From JACNIZ01 sp964344765 (lineage in GTDB: Bacteria > Planctomycetota > UBA1135), in assembly GCA_964344765.1 (NCBI GenBank), contig CAYFOM010000024.1, positions 1 to 62,201 on the forward strand: DNA of 62,201 nt, in the 5' to 3' direction. The position numbers and the translations under genes are program-made. How positions within the stretch are numbered: position 1 is the stretch's first letter; each line of letters starts with the position of its first letter. The notes beneath the pieces are model-generated. The model had not been told where the DNA came from. It worked only from the letters and a program-made list of their open reading frames with translations, and did no database searches. Positions 33,375 to 42,954 of the stretch are shown piece after piece.

Positions 33375-34203
33375 GACTTCATCCTATCGCCCGAGCGCGG
33401 CTAAACTGCTCGCGATGAGTGAAGGTGCCCCCTCCTCCAAGATGATCCAGGACGAATACAACCCGTCGCCAGGTGGGCGGCTGCGCCCCTACATCATGGT
33501 TTTGCCGGCGCTGCTTACGGTGGTGATTTACCTGATCTGGCTGCGGATTTTTGCGCTGCTTTTCCCGAAGTGGGTGCGCAAGAACGAAATTGGCATTATT
33601 CGCGCTTGGGGACGTTGGCCGCTGGCGCTGCTCGGCATTCGCGTTGAGGTCAAAGGCTTGGAGCACCGCGAAGCGCCCGGCGCAAAACTGCTGCTGTTTA
33701 ATCACGTCAATGTTTTCGACTTGCTGGTGCTGGCAACGACCTGGACCGCCGGCTCGACGGTGATCTACAAGAAGGAATTCCACAAAATTCCGGTCATGGG
33801 TCGCCTGATGCGCTTTTTCGGCATGATTCCAGTCGACCGCTCCAATCGCGAAAAGGCCGTGCAAAGCCTGAACCATGCAGGTGATTTGGTTCGCGAGGAG
33901 GGGCGAATTGTGTTGATGGCGCCGGAAGGCACGCGCAGCGGCACCGGCAAACTGGCGGCGTTTAAAAAAGGGCCGTTCCACCTGGCATTGCAAACGCGAG
34001 TCCCGGTGGTGCCGGTGGTTCAGCGAGGTTTAGAAACGCTTGCCCCGAACGGGACTTTGCTCGCCCGCAGCGGTTTGATTCAGGTGCGGTACTTACCCGC
34101 GTTCGATACCACTGAGTGGTCGCGGCAGACACTCGGCGAGCATATGGACGAAGTGCGCGAAGCCTTCCTGCAGTACTGCGCTGACGGCAGCTCCGACAAG
34201 TAA
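33373..34203 (+). CDS. 1-acyl-sn-glycerol-3-phosphate acyltransferase, PlsC family
   Basis: From ATG 33373 the product is 276 residues. A GAGGAG seven bases upstream, inside the divergent start region, supports this start; ATG 33415 is an alternative. One or two hydrophobic helices at about residues 40-65 anchor it (MVLPALLTVVIYLIWLRIFA). The acyltransferase domain has NHVNVFDLL (HX4D catalytic motif), a GMIPVDRSNREKAV region and MAPEGTRSGTGKLAAFKKG (PEGTRS, glycerol-3-phosphate binding), then VPVVPVV. It esterifies lysophosphatidic acid, or a related acceptor, at the inner membrane. The start overlaps the 5' end of the minus-strand secreted gene by 2 bp. Confidence 0.9.
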   Translation: MTSSYRPSAAKLLAMSEGAPSSKMIQDEYNPSPGGRLRPYIMVLPALLTVVIYLIWLRIFALLFPKWVRKNEIGIIRAWGRWPLALLGIRVEVKGLEHREAPGAKLLLFNHVNVFDLLVLATTWTAGSTVIYKKEFHKIPVMGRLMRFFGMIPVDRSNREKAVQSLNHAGDLVREEGRIVLMAPEGTRSGTGKLAAFKKGPFHLALQTRVPVVPVVQRGLETLAPNGTLLARSGLIQVRYLPAFDTTEWSRQTLGEHMDEVREAFLQYCADGSSDK

Positions 34204-34272
34204 GAGGCTTTTTGCGAACTGCATCCTTCGGCCGAGCGACACCGGGCTTGGGGTAGGGTGTTAGACGTGCAA

Positions 34273-34554
34273 ATGACCACCCTCGCCGCTGCCATCGTTG
34301 CCGCCGTTTGCGCCTTGCTGCCGGAGTCCGCTTCCGGGCAATCGCACGATTCGAACCTGGGGCAAGCCGCCACGAAGCTGACATACCCCATCGTCGACAC
34401 TCAAGTCGGCGCCGACGTCGTCCGCAATCCGCCGAGTTATCAAAACAACGGCGACGACACCGTCAGCGATTTAGTGACCGGTTTGATGTGGACGCAGCCG
34501 TCCGCGGAAAAGATGTCTTATGCGGATGCAGTTGCCGGGGCGAAAAAATGTTGA
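34273..34554 (+). pseudogene. N-terminal fragment of a DUF1566-sulfatase gene, ended by in-frame TGA
   Basis: From ATG 34273 (MTTLAAAIVAAVCALLPESA) a typical signal peptide leads into a DUF1566/Lcl_C-type lectin-like domain (YQNNGDDTVSDLVTGLMWTQ, YADAVAGAKKC). Translation then meets TGA at 34552-34554. The same frame continues without a break as VGGHTDWRLPTIKEL, the normal continuation of the domain, into the entry at 34597. The frames are shared (the distance between starts is a multiple of three). Either the gene is broken by a nonsense change, the read-through is real, or the base is an error. In the second domain copy of the same protein the matching residue is Glu. Confidence 0.75.
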
Positions 34555-34596
34555 GTTGGCGGTCACACGGATTGGCGGCTGCCAACCATTAAGGAG

Positions 34597-36819
34597 TTGT
34601 ATTCGCTGATTCAATTCAGCGGCATCGATCCCAACCCTGAAGCGCGCAGCTCGCGCCGATTGACTCCGTTTTTGGATCGCGAGGTTTTCACAACCTATCA
34701 ATACGGCAATCCAAGTCGCGGCGAACGCATCATCGATTCGCAGTTTGCGACGGCAACGGAGTACGTCAGCACGACGATGAACGGAAGTGCGACGATGTTT
34801 GGCGTCAATTTTGCTGATGGTCGGATTAAGGGTTACCCGCAACGACCGCGGCGAGGTGGCGGCGGTTATTACGTGATGTATGTGCGCGGCAATCCGAAAT
34901 ATGGTCGCAATCAGTTTCACGATAACGGCGATGGCACCGTCAGCGATTTGGCTACCGGGCTGACTTGGATGAAAGCGGATAGCGGCGAGGGACTGGATTG
35001 GAATCAGGCGCAACAATTCGCCGACGATTTGGAACTTGCCGGTCACGGTGATTGGCGTTTGCCGACCGCCAAAGAGCTGCAGAGTATTGTCGATTACACG
35101 CGCTCACCGGATACATCAAAGTCAGCGGCAATCGACCCGATATTCGATTCCACGGAAATCAAAAACGAAGGTGGCCAAAAGGATTGGGGGCAGTATTGGA
35201 CCAGCACTCAACACCTCAAGCAGCGCGGCGGCGATGCGATGGTTTACGTTTGCTTCGGTCGCGGGCTCGGCTTCATGAAAAATCGGCGCAGCGGCAACAC
35301 ACAATTGATGGATGTGCACGGCGCAGGCTCGCAACGCAGTGAAGGCAAGAGTGGTGATCCGGCGCGCTTTCCAAACGGTCGCGGCCCTCAGGGTGACGTC
35401 GTCCGGTTCTACAACATGGTGCGCTGCGTTCGAACGTCGACGGATACGCCAGCTTCAATCAAGCAAAGTATCGAGGTGAAAACGAGGGAGGCGGAGGAAT
35501 CCCTACAACCAAAACTGAAAACCCAGCCCAAGTCGAAGCGACCAAACATCGTTTTGATCCTTGCCGATGACTTGGGCTGGACAGGTTTATCCGTGGCGAT
35601 GGATGACCGCATCGACGGCGCAGCCAGTGACTATTACCAAACGCCGAACATCGCCGCGCTGGCCAAAGACGGCATGAAGTTTTCACGCGCCTATTCACCG
35701 GGAGCATTGTGCACGCCAAGTCGCGCTTCCATTTTGACCGGACAAACTCCGGCGCGTTTGCACATCACCACTCCCGGAGGCGGTCGCGGTGGCCGCAATT
35801 CGGATGGCGCGCGCAAACTGATCGCCCCGCGTTCCCAAAGAAGTCTGAACAGCGAAGACGTCACCATTGCCGAAGCTTTGGCAGATCGAGGTTATGCAAC
35901 GGCTCATTTCGGCAAATGGCACCTTGGTCGCAGTGGACCGGAAGATCATGGTTTTGACTTCTCGGATGGCGCAACCGGAAACGACCCTCCGAATGCGGAT
36001 GACGAAAACCCTAAGGACATTCACGGAATCACCAAGCGTTCGATTGCATTCATGACCGAACAAGTCCGCGACGGTAAGCCGTTTTATTTGCAGTTATCGC
36101 ATTACGCGGTGCACGGCCCCAATCAAGCCAGCAAAGAATCCATTCGACGCTTTGAGAAGCTACCTGCAGGGCGGTTTCACAAAGACCCTGTTTACGCAGG
36201 AATGACTTTTGACTTGGACCAGAGCGTCGGCACGTTGTTGGCGGCGATAGACGAGCTGGGTCTGGCGGAGAATACCTACGTGATTTTCTACTCCGACAAT
36301 GGCGCAGCAGGCGGGCGCCGTCGTCCGAATAACACTCCTTTGGCGAACGGTAAGGGTGGGTTTTCGGAAGGCGGGATTCGCGTGCCGATGATTGTGCGCG
36401 GTCCAGGCATTTCGGCGAACAGCAGTTGCAAGGAGACTGTCATTGGCTATGACCTTTATGCAACCTTCTGCGAGTGGGCCGGTGCCAAGAACAAAACCGG
36501 AGTTGATGGAATGAGCCTGGCACCGTTACTGCATGGGAAAAGTCGCGGTGCAAAACATTCCAAACGACCCTTGCTTTTCCACTTCCCCCACTATGGTCAA
36601 TCGCCCCGGCAAGTCCCTCAATCGGCGTTGATCCTTGGAGACGACAAGTTGATCCGCAATGAGGAAAGCGGAGTAACCACCTTATTTGACCTAAGCAGGG
36701 ACTGGGGCGAAAAGCAGAACCTTGCCGCAAAAAATGTGAAGAAGCTAAAGGAGATGGAGTCGTTGCTGGATGAGTTGCTCGAGGAATGCGATGCGCAAAC
36801 CGTGAAGCCCAACCGTTAA
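34597..36819 (+). CDS. Sulfatase with DUF1566 lectin-like repeats, downstream part (canonical Cys site)
   Basis: This is the remainder of the gene begun at 34273. It reads from a TTG at 34597, or more likely as the in-frame continuation of the upstream fragment. It first completes the interrupted DUF1566-type domain, then a second copy (FHDNGDGTVSDLATGLTWMK, GHGDWRLPTAKELQSIVDYT), and then an arylsulfatase. The sulfatase has NIVLILADDLGWTGLSVAMD, a canonical C-T-P-S-R site in SPGALCTPSRASILTG (Cys480 counted from 34273), GKWHLGRSGPEDHGFDF, and YVIFYSDNGAAGGRR. The Cys is a formylglycine candidate. DUF1566 lies in the C-type lectin fold group, so it may bind glycan. The 3' end overlaps the convergent esterase by 4 bp. 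Confidence 0.8.
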   Translation: MYSLIQFSGIDPNPEARSSRRLTPFLDREVFTTYQYGNPSRGERIIDSQFATATEYVSTTMNGSATMFGVNFADGRIKGYPQRPRRGGGGYYVMYVRGNPKYGRNQFHDNGDGTVSDLATGLTWMKADSGEGLDWNQAQQFADDLELAGHGDWRLPTAKELQSIVDYTRSPDTSKSAAIDPIFDSTEIKNEGGQKDWGQYWTSTQHLKQRGGDAMVYVCFGRGLGFMKNRRSGNTQLMDVHGAGSQRSEGKSGDPARFPNGRGPQGDVVRFYNMVRCVRTSTDTPASIKQSIEVKTREAEESLQPKLKTQPKSKRPNIVLILADDLGWTGLSVAMDDRIDGAASDYYQTPNIAALAKDGMKFSRAYSPGALCTPSRASILTGQTPARLHITTPGGGRGGRNSDGARKLIAPRSQRSLNSEDVTIAEALADRGYATAHFGKWHLGRSGPEDHGFDFSDGATGNDPPNADDENPKDIHGITKRSIAFMTEQVRDGKPFYLQLSHYAVHGPNQASKESIRRFEKLPAGRFHKDPVYAGMTFDLDQSVGTLLAAIDELGLAENTYVIFYSDNGAAGGRRRPNNTPLANGKGGFSEGGIRVPMIVRGPGISANSSCKETVIGYDLYATFCEWAGAKNKTGVDGMSLAPLLHGKSRGAKHSKRPLLFHFPHYGQSPRQVPQSALILGDDKLIRNEESGVTTLFDLSRDWGEKQNLAAKNVKKLKEMESLLDELLEECDAQTVKPNR

Positions 36820-38132
36820 CTCAACTTAATTTCGCAGATTGGCAAAAAGCTGCGATCAAAGTACTCGGCGAAATGAATCAGCAGAACCTTGGCGCCCTGC
36901 TTCGGCTTCTTCTTCCGCGTCTTCCCCTTAAAGAAAATTTCGACGCGATCTTTTTCGTCGAGCATTTCTTTGGGCAACAACAACCTTAGCTTGCGAACTA
37001 ATTGAGCACGCAGCTTAAAACGCCCGCGCTCACTCATTTCAAAATGCACCTCGCCAGTGCGCTTGTTCGCTTCCAATTGAATGAAATGCGCTTTCTGTGC
37101 ATGGTCCCATGAATTCCACTGCGCCGGATCGACACGCGGTTGAAATTCTTCCTTCGCGCCACTGTCCAGTTTGTCGATCACAATGCTATACATTTGGTTG
37201 TGTTCCTCACGCACCGTGCACATGCTGAATTTTGCCCGCATCGGTTTGCGCAACGCATTGCCGAAAAATTCGGACCAATTCACTTTGCTTAAGTCATAAC
37301 CATGCCCCATGTCGTCGAAGGCTACGAATTCGGCATCTAAGGCGTGAACTTCTTCCAGCCGCCCGAACAGCAGCCGTTGATTGACGATCATCTTCGGGTC
37401 ATCCATTAAGCCCTGCAGTAAACGCAAGGAAATATGTGCAAGGTTCGGTGCTAAGCGAATGGTGTTGCGGCCACCGGTGATCGCCAAAGCCGGACCGCCA
37501 ATGCGCGGAACCACGCTGGCCCAATGTTGCGGATGACGCAACGCCAACTCCCAGCAAAGATGTCCGCCGCGACTCACTCCGGTCAGATGAATTCGATTTT
37601 CGTCGACGTTGAATAACCGCCGCGCCCATCGCAAAGTTGCCAACGACGCCAGTTGCTCGCGCGGCTCGAAACTGTAGCCCATGTTGGCACCAGCGTCGGT
37701 CGGCGCGACGATCAACATATTCAAATCGGCGGCGATGTTTTTCCAAGTCTGAACCTCGGTCAGGCCAATGCCCCCGGCACCATGCAAAGCCAAAAGCAAC
37801 GACGTCGGCTTGCTTGGGTCATATTGCTCCGGCACGAAGTAATGAATGCTGGTTTGCTCGCGCTGCTTGCCAACCTGTAAGTTCACCTTGGTTTCGTGCA
37901 CTCCCGGCGCATGCGGCTCGAACTCTCCAAAACGGCGCGCCGCCTCCAACCATTGCTCCAAGCTGACGTCTTTGCGCTTTGCTAATTCCATCGCCGCCCG
38001 CCGGCGTTCGTCAGCGGTGGCAAGGTCCACCAGGGTTTGTAATTCCGCCTGAATCTCGTCAGAGGAAGGCGCGGCTTCGCCTTGGAAGGGAAGAACGCTG
38101 AATCCGGCGAATAGCAGAATGGACCACATCAT
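36816..38132 (-). CDS. Secreted alpha/beta hydrolase, poly(hydroxybutyrate)-depolymerase-like esterase
   Basis: The 438-residue product starts with a signal-like stretch (MWSILLFAGFSVLPFQGEA). The hydrolase core has SIHYFVPEQYDPSKPTSLLL, LALHGAGGIGL (oxyanion region), MLIVAPTDAG and the nucleophile elbow LTGVSRGGHLCWELAL (GVSRG, GxSxG type). Candidates for the acid and His are FVAFDDMGHGYDL. This layout resembles PHB-depolymerase-like/LpqC esterases that act on ester-linked polymers or feruloyl groups. A long basic C-terminal region (KGKTRKKKPKQGAKVLL) is not part of the fold. It is convergent with the sulfatase gene and divergent from the lipoprotein gene at 38215. Confidence 0.82.
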   Translation of the reverse strand: MMWSILLFAGFSVLPFQGEAAPSSDEIQAELQTLVDLATADERRRAAMELAKRKDVSLEQWLEAARRFGEFEPHAPGVHETKVNLQVGKQREQTSIHYFVPEQYDPSKPTSLLLALHGAGGIGLTEVQTWKNIAADLNMLIVAPTDAGANMGYSFEPREQLASLATLRWARRLFNVDENRIHLTGVSRGGHLCWELALRHPQHWASVVPRIGGPALAITGGRNTIRLAPNLAHISLRLLQGLMDDPKMIVNQRLLFGRLEEVHALDAEFVAFDDMGHGYDLSKVNWSEFFGNALRKPMRAKFSMCTVREEHNQMYSIVIDKLDSGAKEEFQPRVDPAQWNSWDHAQKAHFIQLEANKRTGEVHFEMSERGRFKLRAQLVRKLRLLLPKEMLDEKDRVEIFFKGKTRKKKPKQGAKVLLIHFAEYFDRSFLPICEIKLS

Positions 38133-38214
38133 CGCTCAGACTAGCAAGCCGGATCGGCTCGGTTGGTGGATCCGCCATCGATTCCAGTGGCTCAACCGCT
38201 GTTAGGATGACCGC

Positions 38215-39216
38215 ATGAGGCTGGCCATCGCGTTATTGCTCCTGCTATCCGCCTGCTCCGGGCCGCGGATGATGCTGTGCGAGCAGGCCGAACACCGGTT
38301 GGTCCTGATCGAAGCCGATGCCGATTGGGCCGACGCCGACGCCATCGCGTGGCAGTGGACTCCGGCCGACTCGCCTGCGATTCGCGCCGAACATCACGGC
38401 TGGTTTCGCCACCCCACCGACGCTAAGCCGGTTCTCGGCGCGGACTTCGTGTTGATGACCGCCAGCGGCGGCGGTGTGGCGTTAATCCGGCTGGATAACA
38501 AGGCAACAGTCTTTTACGCCAACGCCGGTGGCAATCCGCACTCGGCCGAACTGCTGCCTGACGGCGGCATCGTCACCGCGTCATCCACCGGCAACAGCTT
38601 GCAGCTGTGGCGGCTTGACTACCGCACCAGTCCGATTCAGGCAGTCGAGTTGCCGAGCGCGCACGGCGTCTGCTGGGATCAGACGCGGGAATTACTGTGG
38701 GTGATCGGCCTCGAAAAGCTGTATTGCTTCCGTTATCACGGCATCGACGGCATTCCGCCGTTGGAGTACGTCAGCAGCGTGGACCTGCCCGGCCATGGCG
38801 GCCACGATTTACAGCGCCGCGCGCTAGACGACGATTTGGTGCTGAGCACCGAAGACGGCGTGTGGATTTTTCACCCCCGATTCGAGCAGGTACTGGCCGA
38901 CGCCGACCCCGGCGAAGTGCTGGTCGGTGGAGAATTTGAGCCTCATCCGCTGGTAGGCGACTGGCTGCATGTGAAATCCATCAGCGAAGCCCCGCAAAGC
39001 GCACCAGCCGGATCGCCGTCCTTGGTGGTCCGCGCCGAAGAGCAATGGTGGTCACCGCGGATCTACAGCGCCGACGGAAATTGGCAGCGCGAGCTGCTGG
39101 GCAGCAAAAACTACAAGGCAAGATGGTGGTATGAGCGTCAATCCAGCCCTAAGTTTCGCCCACGGTTGACCATCGGTATTGGATTCGGCGGTTGGCTTGG
39201 GGTCGATCCCGAATGA
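38215..39216 (+). CDS. Lipoprotein of unknown function, DUF6528-like propeller
   Basis: The 333-residue product has a lipobox in MRLAIALLLLLSACSGPR (LSAC), so it is likely an outer-membrane or periplasmic lipoprotein. The sequence has repeated beta strands ending in Trp/Asp/Gly motifs, such as AIAWQWTPADSP, FYANAGGNPHSAELLPDGGI, CWDQTRELLWVIGLEKLYCF and SVDLPGHGGHDLQRR. The N-terminal pattern 'hRLVLIEADADWADADAI' followed by WxW recalls proteins annotated DUF6528. A function is not known. It stands alone between divergent and unrelated genes. Confidence 0.75.
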   Translation: MRLAIALLLLLSACSGPRMMLCEQAEHRLVLIEADADWADADAIAWQWTPADSPAIRAEHHGWFRHPTDAKPVLGADFVLMTASGGGVALIRLDNKATVFYANAGGNPHSAELLPDGGIVTASSTGNSLQLWRLDYRTSPIQAVELPSAHGVCWDQTRELLWVIGLEKLYCFRYHGIDGIPPLEYVSSVDLPGHGGHDLQRRALDDDLVLSTEDGVWIFHPRFEQVLADADPGEVLVGGEFEPHPLVGDWLHVKSISEAPQSAPAGSPSLVVRAEEQWWSPRIYSADGNWQRELLGSKNYKARWWYERQSSPKFRPRLTIGIGFGGWLGVDPE

Positions 39217-39372
39217 GGTCGGCCCTTGCCCGACCCCGAACGGGTTACCGGCCGCTTGGGTGTCGGCGTGATTCACCTGTAAATCAAGGCCGGAATAGGA
39301 GTTGCTTTATGAGAAGGCCCTAACAACAAGGCATTTTCGGGGTAGCATGAAACCCCCACCGTTTGCCCCGAA

Positions 39373-42300
39373 ATGCGATCCCTCAATGCACTCTTCCTCG
39401 CGGCTACCGTTGTAGCCAGTTCCCTCACCGCCCAGCTCGACGCACAAGAAGGCCGCCGTGGCCGAGGTGCGCGTGCTGCCGCTCGTGACGCTCAACAGCA
39501 AGAACAGCCGGCCAAAGCGAAGGCGTCGGCACCGGCGTTGCCGGAAGCTTGGGTGGAGCAGTTCACTTGGCGCAGCGTCGGTCCGGCCAACATGGGCGGA
39601 CGGGTGACGTCGCTCGCGGTCAATCCGAACGACCACGCGAATTATTGGGTCGGCACTGCGACCGGCGGTGTGCTGCGTACCGACAACTACGGCACGACCT
39701 ACAAGCACCAGTTCCAGTACGAGGGCACGTCCAGCATTGGCGACATCGCCGTCTCGGCGTCGAACCCGGACATCGTTTGGGTCGGCACCGGCGAATCGAA
39801 CCCGCGTAACTCGGTGTCTTGGGGCAACGGCGTTTACAAGTCCGATGACGGCGGCGAAAGCTGGACTCACATGGGACTGGACGGCAGCTTCCATATCGGC
39901 GTGGTGGAGATTCACCCTGCAAACCCGGAGGTGGTTTACGTCGGCGCGCTGGGTCGCTTGTGGGGTCCGAATGATGAGCGCGGTTTGTACAAGACCGTAG
40001 ACGGCGGTGCGACTTGGGAGCGCGTGCTGTTCGTAGACGAGGAAACCGGCGTGATCGACATGCGCATGAATCCGAAGAATCCGGACATGCTGATCGTTGC
40101 CACTTACGAACGCGAGCGCGACGAGTTCGACACCAACGACCCGGCTAAAAAGTGGGGTGATGGCAGTGGGCTTTGGAAGACCAGCGATGGCGGCAAGACT
40201 TGGGTCAAGCTTACGCAGGGTTTGCCGACGGTGACCTTAGGCCGCATTGGTTTGGATTGGTCGATGTCGGAGGAAAACACTCTGTACGCGATTGTCGAAA
40301 CCGAGAAGATCACTCAGATTCACGAGAACTCGGCGTGGATGGGTGTTTCCGGTGAGAACGCCGAAGTCGGCGCTCGTTTGACCGACGTCACCGCCGATAG
40401 CCCGGCCGAGGAGGCTGGATTGCAGCCGGATGACATCATCATTTCGATGGATGGCGTCAGCATTCATAGTTGGGATGATTTGACGGCCGAGATTCATAAG
40501 CACTTGGAAGGGGAAACCGTCGCGGTGATCGCATCGCGCAATCGCGAGCCGGTTGAGGTGGATTTGACCTTCCGTCGCGCGCCGTCCGAGAACGAGGACG
40601 AAGAAGAACCGGCTGAAGAAGAGAAGCCTGAAGCTAAGGACGAAGAGAAGAAAGAAGGTGAAGGCGATGCCGAAGCCGAAGAGGAAGGCGACGCCGAAGC
40701 GGAAGAAGAGGAGGAGAAGACTCCTCCCCCGCCAGGCCCGTTCCACATCGGCTTGGGTGGTCAACGCGCCAACATTCAGGATCAGCAAGGTCCGGAAGGC
40801 TTTAACTACGGCGGTTTGTATCGCTCCGAAGATGCCGGCGACACTTGGACGCGCGTCAACTCGCTGAACCCGCGGCCGATGTACTACAGCCGCGTGTTCG
40901 TCGACCCGACCGACGGCAACCGCATTTACATCCTCGGCACGCAGCTGCACCGCTCGAAGGACCGCGGTGAGACTTTCACCAGCGACGGCCACGACGGCGA
41001 CGTGCACGTCGACCACCACGCAATGTGGATCGACCCCAACGACAGCCGCCACATCGTGCTCGGTAACGATGGCGGTATTTACGTCACATGGGACCGGATG
41101 GATAACTGGGACCACCACAACTACATGGCGTTGGGCCAGTTCTACCGCATTACTACCGACGACACTCGCGACTACCGCATTTACGGCGGTCTGCAGGACA
41201 ACGGCAGTTGGGGCGGACCGAACCGCAGCGGTCATGACGACGGCATCGTTAACTCGGATTGGTTCATGATCGGGTGGGGCGACGGCTTTGTTTGCCGCGT
41301 CGATCGCGAAAACCCGAACTTGGTTTATGGCGAATCGCAAAACGGATTCATTTACCGATTCAACCTCGAGACCGGTGAACAGGGTTACATCCGCGCGCGC
41401 GCACCGCGTGGACAGCAGTATCGCTTTAACTGGAACACGCCGTTCATTTTGTCGGCCCATAACCACGCGTTGTTCTACAGCGCCGGCAACCACGTCTTCC
41501 GTTCTTGGAACCGCGGTAACCGACCCGAGGCAATTTCGCCGGAGATCAGTCGCACCGATCGTGGTAGCGCGACTGAATTGGCCGAATCGCCGCGCGACGC
41601 CAAAGTGCTGTATGTCGGCACCGATGATGGTGCATTGTGGATCACGCGCAACGGTGGTCACACTTGGGATGACCTTTTCCTGAGTGCCGAGGAGATCGCC
41701 GAGCAGGCGGAAGCCGAAGCTGAAGAAGCGGAGGGCGACGACGAAGCCGAAGTCGATCCGGCCAACGATCCGATCACCGGCACCTGGAATGGCACCGCCA
41801 GCAATGACGATCTACCCGAGGGTCAAGGCGAAGTCTTAATGGATCTGAAGATGAAAGGCGAAGGCAAGGTCAGCGGCACCATCCGCACCGACTTTGGCTT
41901 GTCGAAAATCACCAAGGGCTCCTACGACGCCGAAAGCAAAAAGCTGAACTTCACCTTCAAGAGCGACGACATGACCGGGGTATTTGACCTGACGCTTGCG
42001 GAGAACAAAGTCAGCGGCACCGTCGACGTCGGCCCGGGCATGATTGTTTTGGACTACAACGCCGAGCGCAAAGAACGCGCCAAGCTGAAGAAGAAAGAGT
42101 CGGAAAAGGCCAAGTCGGAAAACCGTTTGATCGACGTCGCTCCGGGTCGCTATCACGTCAGCACTTTGGTTGCGTCACGCTTTGCCGATGGCCGCGTTTA
42201 CTTGGCGCTGGATGGTCACCGCAGCAACGATGACAAGCCGTACTTGTTCGTGTCGGAAGACTTCGGCACTAGCTGGAAGCCGCTGCACAATGGCATTCCG

Positions 42301-42954
42301 GCGTCGGCGGGTTCCATGCGCGTGATGGTCGAGGACATCGAAAACCAAAACCTGCTGTTTGCCGGCACCGAATTCGGTTCGTGGGTTTCCATCGACCGCG
42401 GCCAAACTTGGACGCGCTTCAACAACAACCTGCCCACCGTGCCGGTGCATGATTACAAGGTGCATCCGCTGAGTGGTGAGTTGATTGCCGGCACCCACGG
42501 CCGCAGTGCATGGGTGGTCGACATTTTTGCTCTTCGTCAGATGTCCAGTGGCATCGCCAGCGAAGACGGCAAGCTGTTCGAGCCGAACCACGTGATTCAA
42601 TGGAAGCGCGAAGCGGGTCGTGGCCCGAGTGGCACGCGCCGCTTCATCGGCGAGAACCCGGAGAACGGCGCCGCGATTTACTACTCGCTGGGCCGTCGTG
42701 AGCGCAACATCAAAATGACCATCTTGGATGACAGCGGTGAAGTGATTAAGACCTTCGATGACCTGAGTGGTGATCGCGGCCTGCACCGTGTCGATTGGAA
42801 CCTGCGTGCCGATGGCCAAGGCAACCGTCGTTGGGCACCGCGCGTACAAATCGGTACTTACACCGTGCGTTTGAAGGCCGGCGATAACGTTTGGACGGAA
42901 AAGTTGGAAGTCCTGCGCGATCCGTCGCTGCCGGATCCGCGTTGGAACCGCTAA
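39373..42954 (+). CDS. Large secreted VPS10/BNR beta-propeller protein with inserted PDZ domain
   Basis: The 1193-residue product has a secretion signal (MRSLNALFLAATVVASSLTA). It carries many Asp-box repeats, such as GVYKSDDGGESWTHMG, GLYKTVDGGATWERV, GLWKTSDGGKTWVKL, LYRSEDAGDTWTRV and LWITRNGGHTWDDL, which indicate two sortilin/VPS10-type propellers. At about residues 316-398 a PDZ domain is inserted (ARLTDVTADSPAEEAGLQPD, DDIIISMDGVSIHSWDDL). It is flanked by a Glu/Ala/Lys acidic linker at about 400-455, and a second acidic linker lies near 775-795. A small beta domain at about 795-900 (GTWNGTASNDDLPEGQGEVL) precedes the last propeller part. Such proteins are often called glycosyl hydrolase, without proof. 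Surface-binding or protein-processing roles are plausible. Confidence 0.87.
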   Translation: MRSLNALFLAATVVASSLTAQLDAQEGRRGRGARAAARDAQQQEQPAKAKASAPALPEAWVEQFTWRSVGPANMGGRVTSLAVNPNDHANYWVGTATGGVLRTDNYGTTYKHQFQYEGTSSIGDIAVSASNPDIVWVGTGESNPRNSVSWGNGVYKSDDGGESWTHMGLDGSFHIGVVEIHPANPEVVYVGALGRLWGPNDERGLYKTVDGGATWERVLFVDEETGVIDMRMNPKNPDMLIVATYERERDEFDTNDPAKKWGDGSGLWKTSDGGKTWVKLTQGLPTVTLGRIGLDWSMSEENTLYAIVETEKITQIHENSAWMGVSGENAEVGARLTDVTADSPAEEAGLQPDDIIISMDGVSIHSWDDLTAEIHKHLEGETVAVIASRNREPVEVDLTFRRAPSENEDEEEPAEEEKPEAKDEEKKEGEGDAEAEEEGDAEAEEEEEKTPPPPGPFHIGLGGQRANIQDQQGPEGFNYGGLYRSEDAGDTWTRVNSLNPRPMYYSRVFVDPTDGNRIYILGTQLHRSKDRGETFTSDGHDGDVHVDHHAMWIDPNDSRHIVLGNDGGIYVTWDRMDNWDHHNYMALGQFYRITTDDTRDYRIYGGLQDNGSWGGPNRSGHDDGIVNSDWFMIGWGDGFVCRVDRENPNLVYGESQNGFIYRFNLETGEQGYIRARAPRGQQYRFNWNTPFILSAHNHALFYSAGNHVFRSWNRGNRPEAISPEISRTDRGSATELAESPRDAKVLYVGTDDGALWITRNGGHTWDDLFLSAEEIAEQAEAEAEEAEGDDEAEVDPANDPITGTWNGTASNDDLPEGQGEVLMDLKMKGEGKVSGTIRTDFGLSKITKGSYDAESKKLNFTFKSDDMTGVFDLTLAENKVSGTVDVGPGMIVLDYNAERKERAKLKKKESEKAKSENRLIDVAPGRYHVSTLVASRFADGRVYLALDGHRSNDDKPYLFVSEDFGTSWKPLHNGIPASAGSMRVMVEDIENQNLLFAGTEFGSWVSIDRGQTWTRFNNNLPTVPVHDYKVHPLSGELIAGTHGRSAWVVDIFALRQMSSGIASEDGKLFEPNHVIQWKREAGRGPSGTRRFIGENPENGAAIYYSLGRRERNIKMTILDDSGEVIKTFDDLSGDRGLHRVDWNLRADGQGNRRWAPRVQIGTYTVRLKAGDNVWTEKLEVLRDPSLPDPRWNR

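Noticed and set aside
34552..34586. Selenocysteine insertion at the in-frame TGA
   Set aside because: The position is Glu in the second domain copy, the following stem is weak with a large loop, and no sel genes are in the window. A CGA to TGA change is simpler.
40237..41661. 474-codon open frame on the minus strand
   Set aside because: It is antisense to the VPS10/BNR gene; the composition reflects the biased codon use of that gene and no motif is recognisable.
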